DNA from: DMER01 sp003451645
GTDB taxonomy: Bacteria; Pseudomonadota; Alphaproteobacteria; Micropepsales; Micropepsaceae
NCBI GenBank assembly: GCA_031976175.1
Contig: DALYLR010000001.1
Location: 124,001 to 188,000, forward strand
Direction: 5' to 3'
Length of the DNA stretch: 64,000 nucleotides
Shown here: positions 1-8,982 of the stretch, one piece after another
Position numbering within the stretch: position 1 is the stretch's first letter
Layout of the letters: each line of letters starts with the position of its first letter
The notes under the pieces: generated by a model
What the model saw: only the letters and a program-made list of their open reading frames with translations
What the model was told of the DNA's origin: nothing
Databases searched by the model: none
Made by a program: the position numbers and the translations under genes

Positions 1-539
1 TCGTGGAGGCGCGGCAGAGCTTTGAAATCCAGATGCGCGGGCAGGGCTCGCGCGCGGTCGATTTCTATGAGCCCCTAGAGTATAATGCCGGAGCGACAAT
101 CCTCGATAATGTGCTGTTTGGGCGCATGGCCTATGGCGTCGCGCAAGCCTCTGAGCGGGTCAATGGCGTGGTGCGCGATATCCTCGGTGCGGAGACCTTG
201 GAACCCATCATCTTGCGCAAAGGCCTGACCTTTCACGCGGGAGCCGCGGGCAAGCGGCTGTCGCCTGTTCAGCGGCAAAAGATTTCGCTCGCGCGGGCGC
301 TGATCAAGACGCCGGACCTGCTTGTCGTCAATGGAGCATTGTCCTCCCTCGATGACAGGCAACGCCAAGAGATCATTGCAAGCGTCCTTAGCAGCCGTGC
401 GGGCCTCGCGACCTTTTGGGTGCTGGGTCAGGAAGAGCAAGCCAGTCTCTTTGGCCGCATCCTCAAATTCGAGCATGGCCGGTTGGTCATGGACACGACG
501 ACGGCCGAGTTACCCGCCGCGCGGGAGGCCGCTCAGTAA
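1..539 (+). CDS. ABC transporter ATP-binding domain, degenerate, 5'-truncated by window edge
   Basis: This is the C-terminal end of an ABC-transporter nucleotide-binding domain; the gene begins before the window. The reading frame is open from base 3 to a TAA at 537-539. The signature region reads LSPVQRQKISLARAL (about nt 258-302), so the usual LSGGQ is altered. The Walker B segment reads LLVVNGA, with the conserved Asp-Glu replaced by Asn-Gly. The switch-histidine position reads VLGQEEQ instead of VIAHRLS. The D-loop (SSLD) is kept. Loss of the catalytic Glu and His suggests a domain that no longer hydrolyses ATP, or the degenerate half of an asymmetric pair. The next gene follows after 12 bases, so the two are probably one transcript. 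The transported substrate cannot be told. Confidence 0.8.
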   Translation, partial: VEARQSFEIQMRGQGSRAVDFYEPLEYNAGATILDNVLFGRMAYGVAQASERVNGVVRDILGAETLEPIILRKGLTFHAGAAGKRLSPVQRQKISLARALIKTPDLLVVNGALSSLDDRQRQEIIASVLSSRAGLATFWVLGQEEQASLFGRILKFEHGRLVMDTTTAELPAAREAAQ

Positions 540-551
540 AGGAGCCCAATC

Positions 552-1019
552 ATGAGCCTTCAGACCGAAGTTGAATTGCTGCGCCGCGTCACGCTCTTTG
601 CCCATATCGACACGACCAAACTGAAGCTGCTTGCCTTTACCAGTGAGCGCCTCACCTATGGCGAGGGACAAGCGCTATTTCATGAAGGCGATTTGGGCGA
701 CGGAGCTTACCTCATTCTGGATGGTGAGGTCGATGTGCTGCGCAACTCGGACAGTGGCCTGATCCTGGTCAATCATTTGGTCAAGCACAGCCTGGTCGGC
801 GAAATGTCAATCCTGTGTGATGTTCCGCGTACGGCGAATGTTGTCGCCACCATGCCGGTCGATGCCTTGAAGATCCGAAAGGAGACCTTCTTTCAATTGC
901 TCAAAGAGGTGCCGCAATTGGCATTGGAAATCATGCGGGAGCTGGCGCGGCGGCTCAATCACACCAATGACGAACTGGTTGCGGCAAGGGCGGCGCTCAA
1001 GGCGCGTTCGGGTGCGTGA
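552..1019 (+). CDS. Cyclic nucleotide-binding (CRP/CAP-type) domain protein
   Basis: A 155-residue protein that is almost entirely one cyclic-nucleotide-binding beta-roll followed by C-terminal helices, with no DNA-binding domain. The phosphate-binding cassette is visible near residues 94-107 as GEMSILCDVPRTANV, matching the family pattern GE-small-PR-A-V. The beta-roll has the usual glycines (EGDLGDGAYLILDGEVDVL). An AAGGAG ribosome site ends 7 bases before the ATG at 552. It follows the degenerate ABC gene by 12 bases, so it is likely a regulatory partner of that transporter. Whether it binds cAMP, cGMP or nothing cannot be decided. The domain call is secure and the partnership is inferred. 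Confidence 0.85.
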   Translation: MSLQTEVELLRRVTLFAHIDTTKLKLLAFTSERLTYGEGQALFHEGDLGDGAYLILDGEVDVLRNSDSGLILVNHLVKHSLVGEMSILCDVPRTANVVATMPVDALKIRKETFFQLLKEVPQLALEIMRELARRLNHTNDELVAARAALKARSGA

Positions 1020-1046
1020 GGACCCAGGTGCGCGATCACTGCCCGT

Positions 1047-1709
1047 TTATTGCCCGGCTTTGCGCAGCCATAGCTCCCAAATGAAAGGATAGCGCCATTG
1101 CAAGGCGTGGGTCTTGGCGAGCGCGGTTGCGATGGCATCGTAACGATCCTCAGCGTCCGCATGCGTCCGGTGAAACTGAACCATGAGAGCTGAGACGCGC
1201 TCCATTAGGCCTGCTTCGATGAGGCGAGGAAGGACATCGTACTCTCCGCCCTCAATGTTGAGCTTGGCGAGTGCGATGGTGTCGATGTTCAATTCTTGCA
1301 GGACCGGCACGATGTCACGGAACTTGGCCTCAACAGAATTGTCCGCCGCCCGGTATTGGCTAGACCCTAAACCATCTAAGGAAATGCGCGCGGTCTCATC
1401 CCGGTTTGAGAGGCCATAGGCGTGGACATGGATTTGCGGAAAGCGCTGAACGCGGACCCGACACTGCGCAGCGAAGGCCTCAACCGGTTCGAAGGCATGA
1501 ATGATGCCTTGTGTTCTCTCCGCCATGCCTTGCGCGAAATCGCCAATATATGCGCCGACGTCGAGGATAACGCCGCCGGAGGGAATGGGGACGCTGTAGC
1601 GTAAGACGTCATCGCCCTTCGCCCATTTCCAGCGCTTGACGGCGCGATAGTCAGGGTCGGTCAGATACCGGATCACGTTTAGGGCCAAGTCTATCCCCCA
1701 TGCTGTCAA
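1047..1709 (-). CDS. FkbM family SAM-dependent methyltransferase
   Basis: A 220-residue class I methyltransferase of the FkbM type, which commonly O-methylates sugars or other small molecules. The SAM-binding motif is DVGAYIGDF (about residues 50-58). The characteristic FkbM segment LNIEGGEYDVL lies near residue 149, followed by the hydrophobic C-terminal half (ALMVQFHR). The best start in this frame is a TTG at 1709; a nearby ATG is out of frame and no clear ribosome site is seen, so the N-terminus is uncertain. It converges with the cyclic-nucleotide-binding gene and lies 26 bases downstream of another minus-strand gene, with which it probably forms an operon. Methylation of a surface glycan is an inference from the neighbours. 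Confidence 0.8.
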   Translation of the reverse strand: MTAWGIDLALNVIRYLTDPDYRAVKRWKWAKGDDVLRYSVPIPSGGVILDVGAYIGDFAQGMAERTQGIIHAFEPVEAFAAQCRVRVQRFPQIHVHAYGLSNRDETARISLDGLGSSQYRAADNSVEAKFRDIVPVLQELNIDTIALAKLNIEGGEYDVLPRLIEAGLMERVSALMVQFHRTHADAEDRYDAIATALAKTHALQWRYPFIWELWLRKAGQ

Positions 1710-1735
1710 TTGAGACGTCGTGCTGCGCAGTGCCT

Positions 1736-2719
1736 TCAGTTGGAGAGCTGCTGATAGCGTTCGCCCTGAGACCGGGCAAGGGTTTGGGTATGCGTGGCTC
1801 CGTTCATCGCGCCAATTTCGAAGACAACACGGCCAGCGCGTGGCGCCAACGCAATAGCCTCGAGAACGCCATTGGCAGGGCCTGCAACGACCGGTGCCAC
1901 AGCCAGATGACGGATCAAGGTGAACAGATTTGTGGTCTCTGGGTCGAGAACCAGAAACGCGCCCGCTTGGGTCGCGTGACCTCTCTCAGCCAGTGTCTTC
2001 AGCAGCAGGGGTGCGTCCCGATGCGCATCCTCGGCTAGAAGAACCGGGGGGCCTTCGTTCGCGAATGGACCGTAAATCGCCGCGAGCTTGCTCTGCGCGG
2101 CGGTCAACAGGCCAGGGTTCAAAGGGGGCACAGAATATTCGTGGACTTGATTGGTGCGCACAACACTCATCGGTCGAAACAGGTCGACGGCGCGGGGCCG
2201 GAAGACACCGTCTGCCAACGCATCCTGAAAGAATGGCCGGCGCGCCATGTTGAAGGTCACCATCGACAAAACGTCTTCCGGGACGCCCAAAGCATCAAGC
2301 GCAAAGAAGCGGGGCAGAAGGACAGAGGCAAAAGCGCCAAGATCGCTCCGGCGGCCGTTGTAGAGGACTGTGACGGGGCCGCGGGGCACGACCTTGCCCC
2401 GCATATAGGCCGTCAGATCGACCGGATTGGGCAGGTCGTCAGTGCCCGCAGGGAGCGCCGCGCGGCGTACACGCTGGCCCTTGATGAACAGCTCACCAGA
2501 CCCGCCATTGAGCTCACACGCGCCGTCCAAGCGCCGCCAATGCCATTGCGCATTCCCGGCGTCTGTCCGGTCAACGAGGACTTGACGTCGGAGGGTCCGT
2601 TCGTCCGTTTGCGGCCAAAGCGGGTTCAGGACCTTGCTTGCGGCCGCGCGCCAGCCTTGCACAGTGCGGCTTGAATAGAGGCGCGCAGCAAAGCCAATGA
2701 ATGCTTGACTAGCGGACAT
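1736..2719 (-). CDS. Glycosyltransferase family 61-like (DUF563) protein
   Basis: A 327-residue protein that I recognise only weakly. The C-terminal part (VVAGPANGVLEAIALAPRAG, near residue 280) resembles the end of DUF563/GT61 enzymes, where the pattern is usually GPHGAGLAN-x-LFLP. Here the conserved His is an Ala, so catalysis by the usual mechanism is doubtful. No signal peptide or membrane segment is visible. The ATG at 2717-2719 is back-to-back with the neighbouring plus-strand reading frame. The FkbM gene follows on the same strand. The role is likely surface-sugar related because of the neighbours, but this is inference. Confidence 0.5.
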   Translation of the reverse strand: MSASQAFIGFAARLYSSRTVQGWRAAASKVLNPLWPQTDERTLRRQVLVDRTDAGNAQWHWRRLDGACELNGGSGELFIKGQRVRRAALPAGTDDLPNPVDLTAYMRGKVVPRGPVTVLYNGRRSDLGAFASVLLPRFFALDALGVPEDVLSMVTFNMARRPFFQDALADGVFRPRAVDLFRPMSVVRTNQVHEYSVPPLNPGLLTAAQSKLAAIYGPFANEGPPVLLAEDAHRDAPLLLKTLAERGHATQAGAFLVLDPETTNLFTLIRHLAVAPVVAGPANGVLEAIALAPRAGRVVFEIGAMNGATHTQTLARSQGERYQQLSN

Positions 2720-2801
2720 GGGCTACTCACAACTCACGTTTTGGGGCACTCAGCGATCACGCGAAGGCGCCCCCAAGGCTTTGAGGATTTGGCTCGGCAC
2801 G

Positions 2802-3530
2802 ATGACGCTTGCGGCGATCAATCTCAATGTCTTTTCCAATGTCGCCTCGCCCGATGCCCGGCATTGCCTGGCCGGTGAAGCGATCAAGTCGCATTTCGCC
2901 TGTTTCGACGGCGCGCGGGGCGCTTTGACCACTACGGTCCGGGTCTTCTTGGACCCAAAGCCCTACCGGGACAATCACGCCGCCTGGATCGCCGCGATCC
3001 TGGACAATGTGGGTTCCATCCCCGTTGAGATCGTAGAGACGCGCGGCCTGATCAACAGTTTTGCCCGTTCGCTGGAGATGTCGGAACACCCCTACGCCAT
3101 GCAATTGGAGCATGACTTTGTGTTCCGGCGGCATCTGATCACCCACTCGCTTGCTCAGATCACTGACGATATGGCGCAGCATCGGATTAACTATGTGCGC
3201 TTTAACAAGCGGCGCAATCTGCTGAAGGGGTATGACTTCTTTCTGGATGAGGTGCCGGGCACGCGGGTGCCGTTCTGCCGGGTGAATGGGCGCTCCAACA
3301 ATCCGCAAATCATCGACCTTGCCTATTACAAGCGCGTGGTTCTGCCCCTCTTGGCAAGCGAGCGCGGCGAGGAGATCGGCCTTGAAGGGGGACTGTGCCA
3401 ATTGGTGGGCGGCGGCCATGTCTATGGACCATTAGGGTGGCCCGCGACCGTGCAGCACCTGGATGGGCGGCGTATACGCTGGTGGGATGGGATTGCGCGA
3501 CAGCTCTACCTCACGCGGCGCGGTAGTTAG
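2802..3530 (+). CDS. Putative GT-A-fold glycosyltransferase-like protein
   Basis: About 242 residues from the ATG at 2802. The N-terminus (LAAINLNVFSNV) looks like the first strand of a nucleotide-sugar-binding fold. The segment YAMQLEHDFVF resembles the metal-binding DxD strand of GT-A glycosyltransferases. An earlier in-frame ATG at 2718 would add 28 residues, but it overlaps the start codon of the divergent gene and leaves no room for a promoter, so 2802 is preferred. Asparagine synthase follows after 37 bases on the same strand. No named family is recognised with confidence; a sugar-transfer role is inferred. Confidence 0.5.
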   Translation: MTLAAINLNVFSNVASPDARHCLAGEAIKSHFACFDGARGALTTTVRVFLDPKPYRDNHAAWIAAILDNVGSIPVEIVETRGLINSFARSLEMSEHPYAMQLEHDFVFRRHLITHSLAQITDDMAQHRINYVRFNKRRNLLKGYDFFLDEVPGTRVPFCRVNGRSNNPQIIDLAYYKRVVLPLLASERGEEIGLEGGLCQLVGGGHVYGPLGWPATVQHLDGRRIRWWDGIARQLYLTRRGS

Positions 3531-3567
3531 ATTGACCTTGCACTGACGACTAGCGGGAACATCAAGT

Positions 3568-5523
3568 ATGTGCGGGATTGCGGGGCTCTATCGGGCAGGC
3601 GGGCTGAAGGATGCAGACCGGCCAATCCTGCAGCGCATGAATGATGCGCTCACACATCGCGGCCCGGATGCGGAAGGGTTCTGGTTCGATGCGGCGGCCG
3701 GTGTTGGGCTCGCGCAACGGCGCTTGGCGATTATTGACCTCTCGCCCAACGGCGCGCAGCCCATGCTCTCGCCCAGCGGCCGTTATGCGATCACGTTCAA
3801 TGGCGAAATCTATGACTATAAGGGTTTGCGGTCGGGGTTGGAGAATGCGGGCCTCGCGCCTGTATGGCGGGGGACGTCGGATACGGAGGTCTTTCTCGCG
3901 GCCATCGAGGCTTATGGTTTGGACGGCGCGCTGGCCAAGATCAGAGGCATGTTTGCCTTTGCGCTGTTTGATCGTGAGACGCGGCAGCTGATCCTGGGGC
4001 GCGATCCTATCGGCGAGAAGCCACTCTATTGGGGCCGGGCCGGGGGCATGCTTGTGTTTGGGTCAGAGCTCAAGGCCCTGACGGCGGTACCAGGATGGAC
4101 GGGCACGATCGCGCCAGAGGTGCTGACCGCGACCCTTCGCTTGGGCTATGTGCCCGCGCCGATGACGCTGTACCGGGAGGCGCATAAGGTCCTGCCCGGG
4201 CAGTATGCGGTTTTTGACTGCACCGCAGATGTGGCGCAGACGCCTCGTGTCCAGACCTATTGGGACAGTGTTGGCATCGCGCACGCGGTTCGCCAGGCGC
4301 GCTTTCAAGGCGATGCGGCGCAAGCGGAAGCCGAGCTTGACCAGCTGCTGCATGCCTCCGTGGCGCGGCAGTCCATTGCCGATGTGCCAGTGGGAGCGTT
4401 CCTGTCGGGCGGGATCGATTCCTCAACCATTGCCGCAATCATGCAGGCGCAGCGCGCAACGCCCATCGAGACCTTTACTTTGGGGTTTCAGGAGGAGGCC
4501 TTTAACGAGGCGCCCTATGCGCGCGAAGTGGCCGCGCATCTGCGCACGTCGCATAATGAGATCGTTCTGTCGGGGCAGGATGCCTGTGACCTCGTTGAGC
4601 GCATGCCGCAGGTCTATGACGAGCCGTTTGCCGATCCCTCCCAGTTGCCCACGTTTCTGGTGGCGGGATTTGCGCGGCGCAAGGTCACCGTGGCGCTCTC
4701 GGGGGATGCGGGGGATGAATTGTTTGCGGGCTATGGCCGCTATCACTCCTTGCGGCGCAAGTGGGAACGCGGTGCGGTGGGCTCGCTCACACGCGGCGTA
4801 TCGGCCGCTTATGCGCGTGTGCTGCTGGCGCTCGGTGTTGGGCCCGCTGCGGCGATGGGGATGACGTCCATCGCGGGCCAAGGGCTGGTGGCGCTGCGGC
4901 TGCGGCTTGAGGATATGGCGGCCAAGTTTTCGGCCCTTTCGCCATTGGATGCCTATGAGCGCGGGTTCACGACCGTCGATCAGGCACACCGCTTGGTCAG
5001 CGGCGCATCGCCTTGGCGCGATCCTTTTCTCGACCGGCTTGCCGGGGAGGCGGGGTCGCCCGTGTTGGAGCAAGCGACCTTGTTTGATGTGTTGCGCTAT
5101 CTGCCGGACGACATCCTGGTCAAAGTGGACCGGGCGGCCATGGCGCATGGGCTTGAGACCCGCATCCCCCTTTTGGACCCAGACATTATCCGCTTTGCGT
5201 GGTCGTTGCCGGATGGTTTGCGCGTCCTGGATGGCAAGCCAAAGGGTTTGCTCAAGGCGGTGCTGAGCCGCTATGTGCCGCAAGCGCTGTGGGACCGCAA
5301 GAAGCGGGGCTTTGGCATTCCGGCCAAGGCGTGGCTCAGTGGCCCGTTTCGGACTTTGGCTAGCGATTTGTTCTCGCCCGCGCGGATGAAGCGCCAAGGG
5401 TATTTGGAGGCCGACGCCGTCGCCTCGATCTGGGCGGACTTTCTCAATGGCGGGCAGCGGCGGACCAATCTGATCTGGACGCTCTTTGTGCTGCAGCTTT
5501 ATCTCGCTCGGGAAATGGTTTAG
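3568..5523 (+). CDS. asnB: Asparagine synthase (glutamine-hydrolysing)
   Basis: A 651-residue AsnB that makes asparagine from aspartate, glutamine and ATP. The mature N-terminus MCGIAGLYR carries the glutaminase nucleophile Cys2. The glutaminase half includes RGPDAEG and the nucleotide-sensing loop. The synthetase half has the PP-loop SGGIDSST near residue 281 and the SGDAGDELFAGYGRY segment. Length and domain order are normal. It sits among glycosyltransferases, and AsnB homologues in sugar loci may amidate uronic acids, so a glycan-modifying role is possible. Its stop codon overlaps the stop of the convergent GT2 gene. Confidence 0.92.
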   Translation: MCGIAGLYRAGGLKDADRPILQRMNDALTHRGPDAEGFWFDAAAGVGLAQRRLAIIDLSPNGAQPMLSPSGRYAITFNGEIYDYKGLRSGLENAGLAPVWRGTSDTEVFLAAIEAYGLDGALAKIRGMFAFALFDRETRQLILGRDPIGEKPLYWGRAGGMLVFGSELKALTAVPGWTGTIAPEVLTATLRLGYVPAPMTLYREAHKVLPGQYAVFDCTADVAQTPRVQTYWDSVGIAHAVRQARFQGDAAQAEAELDQLLHASVARQSIADVPVGAFLSGGIDSSTIAAIMQAQRATPIETFTLGFQEEAFNEAPYAREVAAHLRTSHNEIVLSGQDACDLVERMPQVYDEPFADPSQLPTFLVAGFARRKVTVALSGDAGDELFAGYGRYHSLRRKWERGAVGSLTRGVSAAYARVLLALGVGPAAAMGMTSIAGQGLVALRLRLEDMAAKFSALSPLDAYERGFTTVDQAHRLVSGASPWRDPFLDRLAGEAGSPVLEQATLFDVLRYLPDDILVKVDRAAMAHGLETRIPLLDPDIIRFAWSLPDGLRVLDGKPKGLLKAVLSRYVPQALWDRKKRGFGIPAKAWLSGPFRTLASDLFSPARMKRQGYLEADAVASIWADFLNGGQRRTNLIWTLFVLQLYLAREMV

Positions 5524-6485
5524 CCGCCATCGACCTTGCGGTAGGGTTGGGGCCTGACGCCCGCGATATAGGCAAATGATCCGAGGCCGGAGTAAAATTG
5601 CTTGGCCGCCTTGAAGGCAAGTTTTTTGCCCGCCTCCGGTGACACAATGGCCACTAGGCCCAACGGTGCGCGCACGATCCCTTCCAAGATGCGGCCGGTA
5701 CCCTTGGACACACTGCGCAGCACGGCCGAGGCGCGACCGCGTTGCTTTTCGTGCAGGACCGAAATGCTGATCGCCACACGGAAGGTCCGGTTCAGCTGCC
5801 AGCCCAGGGTCATCCGGCTGGCGGGCACGATCTCATCAACGATCGCGTCACCCACCCAGATGATCTTGGCGCCGGCCTGATGGGCGCGGGAGAAGAAATC
5901 GGTATCGCTGCCGCCCGTAAAGCGCAGCGCGGTGTCGAAGCGCAGATTCATACCATCGGCGGCAAAGAGTTTGGTGCGCACCAAGGTGTTATGTCCTTCG
6001 GCCTTGGACAGCGCGGTGCCATTGGGGCGCTTGTTGCGCTCCTTGACCTGCATCCAGGCGGGTGTACCCGATGGGTAGACCGCCATCACCCGGCCATAGA
6101 GCACATCGGCGTCATAGGTCCTGGAGGCCTCAACCATGCGGGCGAGCCAGCCGGGCTGCGCCGTCTCGTCATCGTCAATGTAGAGGAGCCAATCGGCGCC
6201 CTGCTCTGCCGCAAAGGTGCCGCAGCGGTTGCGCGTAAACGGGATGCCAAGTTCGGGTTCCGGTACGCCGTGAATGGCCAGACCACTCGCCGCGCGGTGC
6301 TTAGCCAGGATGGGCTCGCAGGTTAGGCGGTCATTATTCTCGATCACCGCGATTTCCAGCCGCACGCCTTCAGGAACCGCTTGTGCGCACACAGAGGCCA
6401 AGCAGGCGTCGAGCAGGATCGGCCTGTCCCGCGTGCAGATGGTCACCATCACAAAGGTGGGAGCGGCTTTGCCGGGTTCGGCCAT
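5520..6485 (-). CDS. Glycosyltransferase family 2
   Basis: A 321-residue GT2 enzyme that transfers a sugar from a nucleotide-sugar donor. The N-terminal nucleotide-binding strand reads FVMVTICTRDRP, then IAVIENNDR. The metal-binding motif is LLYIDDDETAQPGW near residue 108, and an acceptor-side loop (TGGSDTDFF) follows near residue 190. The C-terminus is basic and may associate with the membrane. It converges on asnB with a 4-base overlap and is divergent from the thioesterase gene. The substrate is unknown; surface-polysaccharide or lipopolysaccharide synthesis is likely from context. Confidence 0.88.
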   Translation of the reverse strand: MAEPGKAAPTFVMVTICTRDRPILLDACLASVCAQAVPEGVRLEIAVIENNDRLTCEPILAKHRAASGLAIHGVPEPELGIPFTRNRCGTFAAEQGADWLLYIDDDETAQPGWLARMVEASRTYDADVLYGRVMAVYPSGTPAWMQVKERNKRPNGTALSKAEGHNTLVRTKLFAADGMNLRFDTALRFTGGSDTDFFSRAHQAGAKIIWVGDAIVDEIVPASRMTLGWQLNRTFRVAISISVLHEKQRGRASAVLRSVSKGTGRILEGIVRAPLGLVAIVSPEAGKKLAFKAAKQFYSGLGSFAYIAGVRPQPYRKVDGG

Positions 6486-6608
6486 GTCGGTTCTGTATGA
6501 TCCATTGGGGGAGGCAGCGGGCGCTAGGCTTGACGGGAGAGCCTTGGCCGATGATACGGTCTGCGCGCTCGCTATTCAACCGAGACCCTGTAGCAAAAAG
6601 GTTTTGCG

Positions 6609-7055
6609 ATGGCGCTTGATCCCTCTCGTCGTGACGCCTACCCGCCCAATATCCAGGCCATCCTGAAGCGGCCCGCGCCTGCGGCGGTGATCCTGGGTCA
6701 AGAGATTCTCGACGTGGATTCTGAGGCGGGGCGGGTGCGGGTCGCCTATCAGTGCACCGAGGGCCTCGCGAACCGGTTCGGCGCCCTGCATGGTGGGATG
6801 ACAGCGGCGATGATGGATGACGCGATGTCGCTCGCGGCGGGGGTCAGTGCGCAATGGGGTGAAATCACGCCGACCCTTGAGATGAAGGTGAGTTATCTCG
6901 CGCAAGCAAAGCCAGGAATGCGCCTCATCGCCGATGCGCGCACGGTCAAGCGGGGGGCTCGCGTCATCTTTGTTGAGTGTGCTTTGGCTGATAGCAGCGG
7001 CAAGCTGATTGCGACGGCGTCGGCGACGGTCATGGTGACACAGCATAAGGCCTGA
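6609..7055 (+). CDS. PaaI-family hotdog thioesterase
   Basis: A 148-residue hotdog-fold acyl-CoA thioesterase. The family motif is GALHGGMTAAMMDDAMSLA near residues 57-75: HGG sits at the turn before the long helix and the acid in MDD supplies the catalytic carboxylate. The second half (ITPTLEMKVSYLAQAKPG) forms the usual strand pair. The ATG at 6609 has an AAAAAGG stretch upstream as ribosome site. It stands alone, divergent from a glycosyltransferase and convergent with a Kef antiporter 9 bases away. The acyl-CoA substrate cannot be inferred. Confidence 0.85.
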   Translation: MALDPSRRDAYPPNIQAILKRPAPAAVILGQEILDVDSEAGRVRVAYQCTEGLANRFGALHGGMTAAMMDDAMSLAAGVSAQWGEITPTLEMKVSYLAQAKPGMRLIADARTVKRGARVIFVECALADSSGKLIATASATVMVTQHKA

Positions 7056-7064
7056 TGTGTCTCT

Positions 7065-8888
7065 TTAGGCCGCCCCCAAATCGTCCGTTCCCAGTGCCGC
7101 ATCGCGCACGCGTTTGCTGCGGCTTCTGATCTTGGCTTCGGGCGCCATGTTCTGGATTTCGCCCCGCAGCTGATCGCGCTTTTCGTGTATTGAGGCGATG
7201 ACGGGCCCCATCGGCACGCCAATATCCACGAGGACGGCCTCGCTCAGAAGGAGGCTGGCCTCGATGGTTTCGGGCACCGCATCGGTCGCTCCAAGCCGGT
7301 AAAGGCGGGCAGCATGCAAGGCGTCGCGCGCACGCGCGACGATCAGCAAATCCTCGCGGGCCGTCTTCGCCGCTTTGACGACCTCATCGACGCGAACCGG
7401 CGAATCCATCGACACGACCAAAGCGCGGGCGTCTTCGAGCCCCGCCTTCGCCAAGAAGTCGGGCCTTGTCATGTCGCCGTAATAGACGCGCCGCCCCTGG
7501 TCGCGCGCTTGGGCCACCACATCCGGGTCCATATCCACCGCAAGATATGGAACCTGATGCTGATCCAGCATGTCGGCGACAAGGCGTCCGACCCGCCCGA
7601 AGCCCGCAATAACCACGCGACCTGCTTGGCGGTCCGCGCGCTCGATTTGCATGTCCGGGTCAATGACGGCCTTGGGCCGCAGGCGCCGGGCCAGAATGCC
7701 GCCCGCGTTCGACATCAAAGGGATGGACGCCATTGTGAGGGCTATGACCAGCAAGACCACATCGCTTTGCGCGCCCGTCAAAATCTGGGCACTCGCGGCA
7801 ACGCCTAGAATGACAAAGCCGAATTCACCGCCTGGCCCTAAGAGCAAGCCAGATTCCAAGGCTGCCGCAGGGGCAATCTTCATGGCGCGTGCGAGCCCAA
7901 ACACGATGGCCGCCTTAAACAGGATCAGTCCAGCACAAAGGCTCAAGATCAGGAGTGGGCTCTCGAACACCTTCTGGATGGCGATCGACATGCCAATGGA
8001 GATCAAGAACACGCCCAGGAGAAGACCCTTAAACGGTTCGATGAGCACTTCGACCTGACGGCGGTACTCCGTTTCGGCAAGCAAAAGCCCCGCCAGGAGC
8101 GCGCCGATCGCCATCGAGAGCCCTGCGACCGCTGCCGCCAGGCCTGAGCCCAGGACCACCAAAAGGCATGCCGCCAGAAACAGCTCCGGGCTGTTCGTGC
8201 GGGCGACGGCGCGGAACATCGGTCTGAGCAAAGCACGCCCCAATATCAGAATGCCGCCGACCGCGAAGGCGGCACTGCCGAGAGCCCAGGCGAAATCACC
8301 AAGCGGCGATGCGCCTTGCGTCGCGCGGGCACTCAAAACGGTGATCGCAAAGAGAACTGGCACCACCGCTATGTCCTGGAACAAGAGGACCGCGAAACTC
8401 GCGCGACCCGAGGGGGTCACGAGCCGCTTCTCATCCGCCAGGACCTGCACGACCACGGCGGTCGACGACATGGCCAGCGCCAGACCAATGATTATTGCCG
8501 CCGTGGGACTTAATCCTGTTGCCCAAGCAGCCGCTCCGATCCCTAGGGCTGAGAGCGCCAATTGGGCGGGGCCGAGCCCCAGGACATAGCGGCGCAACGC
8601 CCGCAAGCGCTCAAAGGACAATTCCAGGCCAATCATAAAGAGGAGAAAGACCACGCCCATCTCGGCCACAAGCGCGATGCGCTCCTTGTCAGTGATCGAA
8701 ACGTATTGGGCCCAGGGCACGTCGCGTAGCAAAGCACCAAGGCCATAGGGTCCGACAGCCATCCCCACGAGCAGAAAACCTAAGAGTGGGGAGACACGAA
8801 GCCTGTGAAATACGGGGATCACTACGCTGGCCGTGGCCAACACGATCAGGGCTTCTTTGAAGTCGTTCGGATCAATTGGGGCTGCCAT
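7065..8888 (-). CDS. Kef-type monovalent cation:proton antiporter (CPA2) with RCK domain
   Basis: A 607-residue inner-membrane transporter. The first 390 residues contain about a dozen hydrophobic segments of the CPA2 exchanger domain, including VFLLFMIGLELSFERL and GPGGEFGFVILG. A TrkA-N/RCK domain follows, with the NAD-binding motif VVIAGFGRVGRLVADML near residue 412 and the strand ending YLAVDMDPD. The layout matches KefB/KefC/YbaL, which exchange potassium or sodium for protons under ligand control. No associated quinone-oxidoreductase subunit (KefF/KefG) is next to it. A single gene, convergent with the thioesterase gene. Confidence 0.9.
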   Translation of the reverse strand: MAAPIDPNDFKEALIVLATASVVIPVFHRLRVSPLLGFLLVGMAVGPYGLGALLRDVPWAQYVSITDKERIALVAEMGVVFLLFMIGLELSFERLRALRRYVLGLGPAQLALSALGIGAAAWATGLSPTAAIIIGLALAMSSTAVVVQVLADEKRLVTPSGRASFAVLLFQDIAVVPVLFAITVLSARATQGASPLGDFAWALGSAAFAVGGILILGRALLRPMFRAVARTNSPELFLAACLLVVLGSGLAAAVAGLSMAIGALLAGLLLAETEYRRQVEVLIEPFKGLLLGVFLISIGMSIAIQKVFESPLLILSLCAGLILFKAAIVFGLARAMKIAPAAALESGLLLGPGGEFGFVILGVAASAQILTGAQSDVVLLVIALTMASIPLMSNAGGILARRLRPKAVIDPDMQIERADRQAGRVVIAGFGRVGRLVADMLDQHQVPYLAVDMDPDVVAQARDQGRRVYYGDMTRPDFLAKAGLEDARALVVSMDSPVRVDEVVKAAKTAREDLLIVARARDALHAARLYRLGATDAVPETIEASLLLSEAVLVDIGVPMGPVIASIHEKRDQLRGEIQNMAPEAKIRSRSKRVRDAALGTDDLGAA

Positions 8889-8982
8889 GCTGCCATGATG
8901 CTGGGCCCGGACCGCGACGACAAGACCGCAGTTCGATCAAGCGTTACCTGACGCCAAAACCGTCGCGCAAGACCGTCCGTGG

